DNA from: an uncultured Prevotella sp.
GTDB taxonomy: Bacteria; Bacteroidota; Bacteroidia; Bacteroidales; Bacteroidaceae
DNA length: 64,000 bases
NCBI RefSeq assembly: GCF_946407605.1
Contig: NZ_CAMJOS010000006.1
Coordinates: forward strand, 1-64,000
Reading direction: 5' to 3'
Shown here: in pieces, positions 33,835 through 41,100 of the stretch
How positions within the stretch are numbered: position 1 is the stretch's first letter
Layout of the letters: the number at the start of each line of letters is the position of its first letter
Notes under the pieces: model-generated
Seen by the model: only the letters and a program-made list of their open reading frames with translations
What the model was told of the DNA's origin: nothing
Database searches by the model: none
Program-made: the position numbers and the translations under genes

Positions 33835-35943
33835 ATGAAAAAGATATATTTAAGCATGATGGCAATGGCCATCGCAGCATTCACCTTCACTTCCTGTGAA
33901 GATGTGCCCGAGCCGTACAACAACCCGTACGACCAGATCAAACCCTCAGAGCCCGAGGTGGTCATAGAACCTGCGGGAGAAGGTACCCAGGAAAGCCCCT
34001 GGAACGTGGCTGCCGTTATCGAAGCATGTAGCAGTCTCAACGATGGCGACTTCCTCAACGATGGCGCCGAGGTGTATGTCACAGGTATTGTCACAGAGAC
34101 CTCTGACATCTCTACGACATATGGCAACGCCACCTATTATATCTCAGACAATGCCAAGGCCAGCAATAAGTTCTACGTCTATCGTGGTAAGCTGCTCGAC
34201 GGTGCTGCCGTTGCTGCCGACACCGACCTGCAGGTGGGCGACTCTGTCACCGTTTGCGGTAAGATCAAGAACTACAAGGGCACTATGGAGTTCGACCAGG
34301 GCAACTACCTCGTATATTACAAGAAAGGTGAAGGCGGTGGCGGTGAGACACCTGATGCTCCTGGTACTGCTGAGAAGCCCCTCACTGTAGCCGAGGCGCT
34401 GGCCTATATCGATGCCAACCTTGAGGCCGACAAGCAGTCGCCTGTAGGTTATGTCAAGGGTAAGATTGCTGCTATCAGCGAGATTGATACTGGTCAGTAT
34501 GGCAACGCCACTTATACCATCTCTGACGATGGTTCAGAAAACAACACCCTGCAGATTTATCGTGGTTATGGTCTTGGTGGTGCTAAGTTCACCAATGCTA
34601 ACGATATTAAAGTTGGCGACAATGTCATCGTTTCTGGTAAGCTCGTCAACTACAAGGGCAATACCAAGCAGTTCGCCCAGGGCAGCAAGATTATGCAGCT
34701 CAACGACAAGAAGGCTGAGGGTGGTGATACTCCCAGCGGCGAGGGCGAAGGCAAGGGTACTGCCGATTCTCCCTACAATGTGACAGCTGCCATCGCAGCA
34801 GGTTCTGCTACTGGCGTCTATGTCAAGGCCTATATCGTAGGAAATGTCACAGGTCAGGCTCTGGCCGAAGGTGCCCACTTCGACGCTACTGGCGATACTC
34901 AGACCAACATCCTGATTGCTGCCTCTGCTGACGAGACAGACATCAACAAGTGTATGCCTGTACAGTTGCCTGCTGGCGATATCCGCACTGGCCTCAACCT
35001 CAAGGACAATCCTGGCAACTACAAGAAGGAAGTGACCCTCTATGGAAACATCGAGAAATACTTCGGTGTCACAGGTATCAAGACCGTCACCTTCGCCATC
35101 CTTAATGGCACCGAGATTGGTAAGAATCCAGCCGGTGGTGGCGGTGGTGACACACCAAGCGGTGATGCTAAGGGTAGCGGCACACAGGCTGACCCCTGGA
35201 ATGTAGCAGCACTGCTGGCACAGACAGCCAACCTCGCTGATGGAGAGTTCCTTAACAATGGAGCCGAAGTCTATGCTAAGGGTATCGTGACTGAAATCAC
35301 TGATCTCTCTACACAATACGGCAATGCTACCTACTACATCTCTGACGATTCTCAGAAGAGTAATAAGTTCTATGTATTCCGTGGTAAGTTACTCGATGGT
35401 GCAGCTGTCACATCTGATACAGACTTGAAAGTTGGCGATAAAGTAACTATTTGTGGTAAAGTTAAGAACTATAGAGGCACTATGGAGTTCGACCAAGGCA
35501 ACTACCTTGTATCTTTGACAAATGGTAGTGAAGGTGGTGGTGATACGCCCAGCGGCTCTACAGGCACCTTAGAGAATCCGCTTACAGCTTCTCAGGCCTA
35601 CGACATCGTTGCAGCTATGGAAGGCGGCAAGACCTCTGATGAGGACTACTATGTGAAGGGCAAGATTTCAAGCATCAAGTTCACCTTCAGTGCTCAATAT
35701 GGTACTGCCACCTTTAACATCTCTGACGATGGTGCTACTGGTGGTAAGGAGTTCATCGCCTATAGCTGCTATTACTTCGGCAATCAGCCTTGGGTTGAGG
35801 GCAACACGCAGGTACAGGTGGGCGACGAGGTTATCGTCTGCGGTAAAGTTGTTAACTATCAAGGTAACACACCCGAGTTTGCCAGCAAGAAGAACTATCT
35901 AGTGAAGCTGAATTCTCAGACATCAGCAAGCCGCCGCAAGTAA
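33835..35943 (+). CDS. Lipoprotein with five tandem OB-fold-like modules
   Basis: The 702-residue product has a lipobox (FTFTSC, Cys21). Five related modules follow, at about 49-163, 177-292, 303-430, 446-566 and 580-695, separated by Gly/Ser/Pro-rich linkers (GGGGGDTPSGD). Modules 1 and 4 are nearly identical in places (NGAEVY, YGNATYYISD, SNKFYVYRGKLLDGAAV, GTMEFDQGNYLV), pointing to recent duplication. Each ends KVxICGKVKNYxGT, an OB-fold pattern like that of nucleic-acid-binding domains in secreted nucleases such as Bacillus YhcR. It is presumably a surface-exposed binding protein working with the receptor. A strong terminator follows. Confidence 0.8.
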   Translation: MKKIYLSMMAMAIAAFTFTSCEDVPEPYNNPYDQIKPSEPEVVIEPAGEGTQESPWNVAAVIEACSSLNDGDFLNDGAEVYVTGIVTETSDISTTYGNATYYISDNAKASNKFYVYRGKLLDGAAVAADTDLQVGDSVTVCGKIKNYKGTMEFDQGNYLVYYKKGEGGGGETPDAPGTAEKPLTVAEALAYIDANLEADKQSPVGYVKGKIAAISEIDTGQYGNATYTISDDGSENNTLQIYRGYGLGGAKFTNANDIKVGDNVIVSGKLVNYKGNTKQFAQGSKIMQLNDKKAEGGDTPSGEGEGKGTADSPYNVTAAIAAGSATGVYVKAYIVGNVTGQALAEGAHFDATGDTQTNILIAASADETDINKCMPVQLPAGDIRTGLNLKDNPGNYKKEVTLYGNIEKYFGVTGIKTVTFAILNGTEIGKNPAGGGGGDTPSGDAKGSGTQADPWNVAALLAQTANLADGEFLNNGAEVYAKGIVTEITDLSTQYGNATYYISDDSQKSNKFYVFRGKLLDGAAVTSDTDLKVGDKVTICGKVKNYRGTMEFDQGNYLVSLTNGSEGGGDTPSGSTGTLENPLTASQAYDIVAAMEGGKTSDEDYYVKGKISSIKFTFSAQYGTATFNISDDGATGGKEFIAYSCYYFGNQPWVEGNTQVQVGDEVIVCGKVVNYQGNTPEFASKKNYLVKLNSQTSASRRK

Positions 35944-35966
35944 ACTATAAGTATTCAAATATAAAA

Positions 35967-36003
35967 ACGGGCTGCACCCATACTCGGGTTGCAGCCCGTT
36001 TTT
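35967..36003 (+). terminator. Terminator of the receptor-lipoprotein operon
   Basis: ACGGGCTGCACCC / GGGTTGCAGCCCGT stem followed by T6. Very strong. Confidence 0.85.
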
Positions 36004-36047
36004 TCTAAAAAAAGGAGCAAATATTTGCAGGATTCAAAAAAAGTTCG

Positions 36048-36055
36048 TACCTTTG
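36048..36055 (+). promoter_or_regulatory. Promoter of rpmE2
   Basis: TACCTTTG, with TTTG at 36024-36027 (20-bp spacer), 60 bp before the ATG. Confidence 0.7.
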
Positions 36056-36115
36056 CACCCTGATTGGCACTACACGTGCGCATGAACATTATTTATAAAT
36101 AGTTACAATAAAGAA

Positions 36116-36370
36116 ATGAAAAAAGGAATTCATCCCGAAAACTATCGCCCCGTCGTGTTTAAGGACATGTCCAACGGCGATATGTTCCTTACGAAGTCTA
36201 CTGCAAAGACTAATGACACTGTAGAGTTCGAAGGCGAAACTTACCCTGTGGTAAAAGTAGAAATCTCTAGCAGCTCTCACCCCTTCTACACTGGTAAGAG
36301 CAAGCTCGTCGACACCGCTGGTCGCGTCGATAAGTTCATGAGCCGCTACGGTAAGGCTTCGAAGAAGTAA
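36116..36370 (+). CDS. rpmE2: 50S ribosomal protein L31, type B
   Basis: The 84-residue protein begins [19 protein letters not shown] and contains [32 protein letters not shown], diagnostic of L31. There is no cysteine, so it is the zinc-independent (C-minus, YkgM-like) form. It joins the large ribosomal subunit near the central protuberance. The gene is monocistronic, with its own promoter between two terminators or starts. In Bacteroidales this form is usually the only L31, so Zur control need not apply. Confidence 0.95.
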   Translation: MKKGIHPENYRPVVFKDMSNGDMFLTKSTAKTNDTVEFEGETYPVVKVEISSSSHPFYTGKSKLVDTAGRVDKFMSRYGKASKK

Positions 36371-36460
36371 GATATTTCTAGGAAATGACACTTACAGAAG
36401 GTGCGTCCAGGGTAGTTGCATATGCCTTGTACGCACCTTCATTGGCATAACACAGAAACA

Positions 36461-37426
36461 ATGAAACTAAACAGAGTACTTTCTCTCCTGGTTATCTCCA
36501 TAGCATTCGTGGCATGTGGCGATGATGACGAGGGAGGCACCTCGACATTTACGGGCAACGAGAACAAGAACATAGCCCGCTATGCCGGACTGGAATTTCC
36601 GCACATCAGTAGCGGAAACAGTACGGTGATTACCCATAGTACATCAAAATACGGCACTACGTATTCGCTGGAATGGGACCACGACCTGAAGGCTCAGCGC
36701 TGGACAGCCTTCTATTTCACTAAAGATAACAAGGTGAAGAACTGGAGCAGAGGCCAATGGGACGGAGCCACATGGAACGGCAGGACTTGGAGCGGCGATC
36801 CCTTCCAGAAAGACCCCGACATACCAGCATACGAACAACCAAGTGTCACAGGAGAATTCAGCGGCAGCAGTTATCCAGACAAAGGCTTTTCATACTTCCA
36901 ACGAGGACATATCTGTGCATCGGAAGATCGCGTGGCATCGATGGATGCTAATGGTCAGACCTACTATATGACCAACATGTTTCCGCAGGGCGAGAACTTC
37001 AACACAGGCATCTGGTCAAAGATGGAAGCTTTCGTACGCAATGACTGGGGCAGAAAGATTACTGGCAATGATACGCTGTTTGTCGTCAAGGGCGGCACTA
37101 TAGACCGCGAGGACTATATTCTCTGTCGCACACGTAGCGGCTTTATCGTACCCCGCTATTTCTATATGGCTCTATTGCTGAAGCGCAGCAACGGCACCCA
37201 TCAGGCAATGGCCTTCTGGGTAGAACACCTCAGCAGCGACCACTCCAATGACAAGCTGGGAGACTACGTCATCAGCATTCGCGAACTGGAACAGAAAACG
37301 AGTAAGCACGAAGGCAGGAACGATGGTATCGACTTCTTCTGTAACCTACCCGATGATATAGAAAACAGCGTTGAGACTCAGGATCTTGAGACCATCAAGA
37401 AGCTCTGGGGACTGACAAAAAAGTAA
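36461..37426 (+). CDS. DNA/RNA non-specific endonuclease (NUC1 family), lipoprotein
   Basis: From the ATG at 36461 the product is 321 residues with lipobox FVACGD (Cys at about 19). The NUC1 core is visible: SLEWDHDLKAQRWTAFYF, FQRGHICASEDR (catalytic His in RGH, with Gln in place of the more common Asp of DRGH), then TYYMTNMFPQGENFNTGIWSKME with the metal-ligand Asn. The enzyme should cut DNA and RNA at or outside the cell surface. It lies just after the OB-fold receptor operon, separated by rpmE2. The preceding in-frame start at 36416 would place 15 residues before the signal peptide and is rejected. Confidence 0.88.
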   Translation: MKLNRVLSLLVISIAFVACGDDDEGGTSTFTGNENKNIARYAGLEFPHISSGNSTVITHSTSKYGTTYSLEWDHDLKAQRWTAFYFTKDNKVKNWSRGQWDGATWNGRTWSGDPFQKDPDIPAYEQPSVTGEFSGSSYPDKGFSYFQRGHICASEDRVASMDANGQTYYMTNMFPQGENFNTGIWSKMEAFVRNDWGRKITGNDTLFVVKGGTIDREDYILCRTRSGFIVPRYFYMALLLKRSNGTHQAMAFWVEHLSSDHSNDKLGDYVISIRELEQKTSKHEGRNDGIDFFCNLPDDIENSVETQDLETIKKLWGLTKK

Positions 37427-37482
37427 ACGAAAACAAGTAAAAACGAAATAACAACAATCAAACTAACCAATACAACAAGAAA

Positions 37483-38034
37483 ATGAGAACTGTTTATGAT
37501 TTCACTGTCAAAGACAGAAAAGGTAAGGATGTATCAATGAAAGAGTATGCCAACGAGGTATTACTCATCGTAAACACAGCCACAAAATGCGGATTCACAC
37601 CACAGTACGAAGAACTGGAGAAGCTCTATGAGCAGTATCATAGTCAGGGATTCGAGATTCTGGACTTCCCCTGCAACCAGTTTGGACAACAGGCTCCTGG
37701 CACTGACGAGAGCATCCACGAGTTCTGTAAGGTGAACTTTGGCACAGAGTTCCCCCGTTTCAAGAAGGTGAAGGTTACTGGTGACGATGCCGAGCCGCTG
37801 TTTAAGTTCCTGTCAGAACAGAAGAACTTTGCAGGCTGGGACATGGAGCACCCCATAGCACATATCCTTGACGATATGCTCAGCAAGGCTGATCCCAACT
37901 ATAAGGAGACACCAGGCATCAAATGGAACTTCACCAAGTTCCTGATCAACAAGAAGGGTGCCGTTGTAGCCCGTTTCGAGCCTACCGAGAAGCTTGAGAA
38001 CATTGCCAAGCAGATTGAAGAGCTGCTGAAATAA
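37483..38034 (+). CDS. Glutathione peroxidase family thiol peroxidase
   Basis: The 183-residue product has NTATKCGFTPQYEELEKLY with peroxidatic Cys36 (cysteine, not selenocysteine), FPCNQFGQQAPG and the later IKWNFTKFLINKKG, the three standard motifs with Gln and Trp of the catalytic set. Such bacterial enzymes usually reduce peroxides with thioredoxin rather than glutathione. The thioredoxin reductase gene starts 28 bp downstream, supporting that electron source. No close promoter match was found. Confidence 0.93.
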   Translation: MRTVYDFTVKDRKGKDVSMKEYANEVLLIVNTATKCGFTPQYEELEKLYEQYHSQGFEILDFPCNQFGQQAPGTDESIHEFCKVNFGTEFPRFKKVKVTGDDAEPLFKFLSEQKNFAGWDMEHPIAHILDDMLSKADPNYKETPGIKWNFTKFLINKKGAVVARFEPTEKLENIAKQIEELLK

Positions 38035-38062
38035 TACTAATCATAATTACTAATTTCTAATT

Positions 38063-38992
38063 ATGAATACGAAATGTTTAATTATAGGTAGCGGACCTGC
38101 GGGTTATACCGCAGCCATCTATGCCTCCAGAGCCAATCTGAGCCCTGTGGAGTACTGTGGACTGCAGCCCGGAGGACAGTTGACCCAGACCACCGAGGTG
38201 GAGAACTTCCCAGGCTATCCTGAGGGTGTTGACGGCAACCAGATGATGATGGACCTGCGCCAACAGGCCGAGCGCTTCGGTACCGATATCCGCGATGGCG
38301 AGATTGTGAAGGTGGACTTCTCAGAGGCGCCCTACAAAGCTTGGGACGATGCTGGTGAGGAAATCATTGCTGACACCGTTATCATCGCTACAGGTGCCTC
38401 AGCAAAGTACCTGGGTCTGCCTGACGAGACAAAATACAACGGCAACGGTGTGAGTGCCTGTGCCACCTGCGACGGATTCTTCTATCGCAAGAAGACTGTA
38501 GCAGTAGTAGGCGGTGGCGACACAGCCTGCGAGGACGCACTATATCTGAGCGGTCTCTGTAAGAAGGTATACCTCATTGTTCGTAAAAACTACCTGAGAG
38601 CCTCAAAGGTGATGCAACAGCGCGTTATGGAGCGCGAGAACATCGAGATACTGTTTGAGCACAACACCGTAGGACTGTTTGGTGAGAATGGCGTAGAAGG
38701 TGCGCACCTGGTGAAGCGCAAGGGTGAGGCTGACGAGCAGATGGTAGATATCGCCATCGACGGTTTCTTCCTGGCTATTGGTCACAAGCCCAACACAGAT
38801 ATCTTCAAGGAATGGCTCGATACTGACGAGGTAGGCTACCTGAAGAAGATTGACGGTACGCCCAAGACCAAGATTCCTGGCGTATTCGTGGCTGGCGACT
38901 GTGCCGACCCAGTATATCGTCAGGCCATTAGCGCCGCTGGTACAGGCTGTCAAGCAGCCATTGAGGCCGAACGCTATCTGCTGAACCAATAA
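38063..38992 (+). CDS. trxB: Thioredoxin reductase
   Basis: The 309-residue flavoprotein has the FAD motif GSGPAGYTAA (residues 9-18), the redox-active pair C133-A-T-C136 in ACATCDGFF, the NADPH motif GGGDTACEDALYL and the C-terminal FVAGDCADPVYRQAISAAGTG. It transfers electrons from NADPH to thioredoxin in the cytosol and is likely co-transcribed with the peroxidase. It ends at a terminator beginning at 39048. Confidence 0.97.
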   Translation: MNTKCLIIGSGPAGYTAAIYASRANLSPVEYCGLQPGGQLTQTTEVENFPGYPEGVDGNQMMMDLRQQAERFGTDIRDGEIVKVDFSEAPYKAWDDAGEEIIADTVIIATGASAKYLGLPDETKYNGNGVSACATCDGFFYRKKTVAVVGGGDTACEDALYLSGLCKKVYLIVRKNYLRASKVMQQRVMERENIEILFEHNTVGLFGENGVEGAHLVKRKGEADEQMVDIAIDGFFLAIGHKPNTDIFKEWLDTDEVGYLKKIDGTPKTKIPGVFVAGDCADPVYRQAISAAGTGCQAAIEAERYLLNQ

Positions 38993-39047
38993 GAGATATC
39001 TGCAGAAGCAATAAGAAAAGAAGAACAGAAATAATAATAGTATAAGA

Positions 39048-39083
39048 AAGGGGCAGACGCAATAAGCATCCGCCCCTTTTTTG
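39048..39083 (+). terminator. Terminator of the gpx-trxB operon
   Basis: AAGGGGCAGACGC/GCATCCGCCCCTT pairs at 11 of 13 positions, followed by a T run. Confidence 0.7.
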
Positions 39084-39095
39084 TGTTTGTTTGGT

Positions 39096-39182
39096 AAAAA
39101 AAAGAAAGCCGCGCTTCACAGCGAGGCTTTCCCAACTAAATTAATCAACCATAAACCTTAACCATTAAAAATCTTTTTCATG
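39096..39182 (-). ncRNA. Candidate small RNA (or leader-peptide transcript) with own promoter and terminator
   Basis: On the minus strand a promoter match TATCTTTG (39192-39185) is followed by about 50 transcribed bases, then the hairpin GAAAGCC...GGCTTTC (39131-39104) and eight T (39103-39096). The predicted transcript is about 85 nt. It starts at or next to an ATG (39181) that opens a 7-codon frame (MKKIFNG), so a tiny peptide is possible. No minus-strand gene upstream needs this terminator: the nearest ends at 41084. I do not recognise a named RNA family. Confidence 0.5.
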
Positions 39183-39184
39183 TG

Positions 39185-39192
39185 CAAAGATA
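39185..39192 (-). promoter_or_regulatory. -7 promoter element of the candidate small RNA
   Basis: The minus strand reads TATCTTTG; no clear -33 element was found. Confidence 0.5.
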
Positions 39193-39381
39193 AGGCATTC
39201 TACACAAACAGAGGTTCAATGATAGTTAATTAGAGTTTAAAATGCGTTATTTAACTCATTTTCTACCTAAAATCACGAAAATTAAACCCAAAAACACACT
39301 TTTTGGGCAAAATATTTGGAGATTTAGCAGAAAAATATTACTTTCGCTCACGAATTTTAAACCAAAAAGAAGATTAATAAG

Positions 39382-41046
39382 ATGTCAGTTTTTCATTATA
39401 TTGCCATTTTTCTGACAGCCATCGCCATATTTTTCATTGCGAGGTGGCATTATCAGCGTAATGTGAACATCAAAAAACGCATGCAACTGGATCAGGTGTT
39501 CACAAATATCTCACATGAGCTGCTCACTCCCCTCACCGTTATTGGGGCTTCGATAGAGCGATTGCGCGACCAAGAGCCCCGCTATGCGAAGGATTACGCA
39601 CTCATGGAACTGAATGTGGAACGCATGACGCGATTGTTGCAACAGATCCTGGAAACCAGCAAGTCGCAGTCGGGTGAACTGAAGCTGAAGGTGGCACAGG
39701 GCGACGTGATGGAGTATATCCGTCAGACCGCACTCTGTATAGAACCGCTGATGCACAAAAAAGGACTGGCGTTCTCCATTCAGTGTACGCCGAAGTCGAT
39801 GATGGGCTGGATAGATACCGACAAATTGGACAAAATCATCTACAACCTCCTGTCGAATGCCGCCAAATACACCCGCACACCAGGTATGGTGCAGTTAAAG
39901 GTGAGGACAAATGAGTATTTCGACCAGATCGTCATCCAGGTGATTGACAACGGAATAGGTATTCCTGCCGACAGGATGAAACAGCTGTTCAAACGCTATT
40001 ACGACGGCGACTACAGATGGATGAAGGTACACGGCACTGGTCTGGGACTGGCTTTGACACGCGACCTGGTATATCTGCACAACGGGACTATCACCTGTCA
40101 GAGCGACCAGACTATCGGCACCACCTTCACCGTGACGCTGCCCATCAAGAAAGAGGCCTTCGCCCCCTCCCAGATTGACGACCAGCACCAGATTGACTTC
40201 GCCAAGCCCAACAATAATATTATAGACCTGAGCTCGCTGGAACAGCCCGACACCACTGAGGAACACCAGGAAGTGGACCGCTCACATTTCTACCGCATAC
40301 TGCTGGTGGAGGATAACGAGGAACTGCTGATGCTGATGGAGACGCTGCTCAGCAACCGCTTCAACATCCTGAAAGCCACCAACGGTGCTGCCGCCCTCGA
40401 CATCATCAGCAAAGAGCCTATAGACCTAATTGTCTCGGATGTGTCGATGCCCGAGATGGACGGTAACGAGCTCACCCGTCAGATCAAGACGACGCCCGAA
40501 TGGAGCCATCTGCCCATCATCCTCATCTCGGCCAAAGCCCATGAGGAAGACCGCAAGGCATCCATGCTGTTAGGTGCCGACGACTATGTGACGAAGCCTT
40601 TCCGTTTGGGCGACCTGGAACTGCGCATCAACAATATCATAGAGAACCGCATACGTATTGTGGGCGAGAGAGCCACCGCCGCCGCTGTGGAGGAAGAGCC
40701 CCGTCCAGCAACACCTGACGAAGAGTTCCTGCAGCGCGCCAACGCCTGTGTACATAAGCATTTGGACGATTCCGACTTCGATCGCGATGCCTTTGCCAGC
40801 GAGATGGGCGCCTCACAATCAACGCTTTACAACAAGCTAAGGGCTCTGACGGGCTTGAACGTCACCGCTTATATCCGCGATATCCGCATGAAGGAGGCCA
40901 AGAGGATGGCAGAGACACAGAGCGACCTGCGTGTCAGCGACTTAGCATATAAGGTAGGATTCAAAGACCCGAAATATTTTGCCACCTGTTTCAGAAAAGA
41001 GTTTGGCATTCAGCCCAGCGAATATATTGAGCAGCACAATAAATAG
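39382..41046 (+). CDS. Short hybrid two-component regulator: histidine kinase, receiver and AraC domain
   Basis: The 554-residue product has one membrane segment at 4-21, then a HisKA domain with phospho-acceptor His45 (FTNISHELLTPLTVI), and an ATPase domain with N-box NLLSNAAKYTR and G-boxes DNGIGIP and GTGLGLAL. A receiver follows, with phospho-acceptor Asp353 (DLIVSDVSMPEMDG) and Lys in YVTKPF. A C-terminal AraC helix-turn-helix (STLYNKLRALTGLN...LAYKVGFKDPKYFATCFRKEFG) completes it. Classic Bacteroides hybrid systems carry a large periplasmic propeller sensor; here it is absent, so the input must come through the membrane helix or a partner. The target is unknown. The upstream 199 bp show no clear promoter. 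Confidence 0.92.
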   Translation: MSVFHYIAIFLTAIAIFFIARWHYQRNVNIKKRMQLDQVFTNISHELLTPLTVIGASIERLRDQEPRYAKDYALMELNVERMTRLLQQILETSKSQSGELKLKVAQGDVMEYIRQTALCIEPLMHKKGLAFSIQCTPKSMMGWIDTDKLDKIIYNLLSNAAKYTRTPGMVQLKVRTNEYFDQIVIQVIDNGIGIPADRMKQLFKRYYDGDYRWMKVHGTGLGLALTRDLVYLHNGTITCQSDQTIGTTFTVTLPIKKEAFAPSQIDDQHQIDFAKPNNNIIDLSSLEQPDTTEEHQEVDRSHFYRILLVEDNEELLMLMETLLSNRFNILKATNGAAALDIISKEPIDLIVSDVSMPEMDGNELTRQIKTTPEWSHLPIILISAKAHEEDRKASMLLGADDYVTKPFRLGDLELRINNIIENRIRIVGERATAAAVEEEPRPATPDEEFLQRANACVHKHLDDSDFDRDAFASEMGASQSTLYNKLRALTGLNVTAYIRDIRMKEAKRMAETQSDLRVSDLAYKVGFKDPKYFATCFRKEFGIQPSEYIEQHNK

Positions 41047-41100
41047 TCGCCCTCAGGCCATCATTCACAAGTGCCCTAGACCATCATTCACAGGTGCCCT
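41047..41100. repeat. Short tandem duplication at a convergent gene end
   Basis: CCATCATTCACAAGTGCCCT and CCATCATTCACAGGTGCCCT lie in tandem; the second copy covers the stop and last codons of the minus-strand symporter. Confidence 0.7.
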
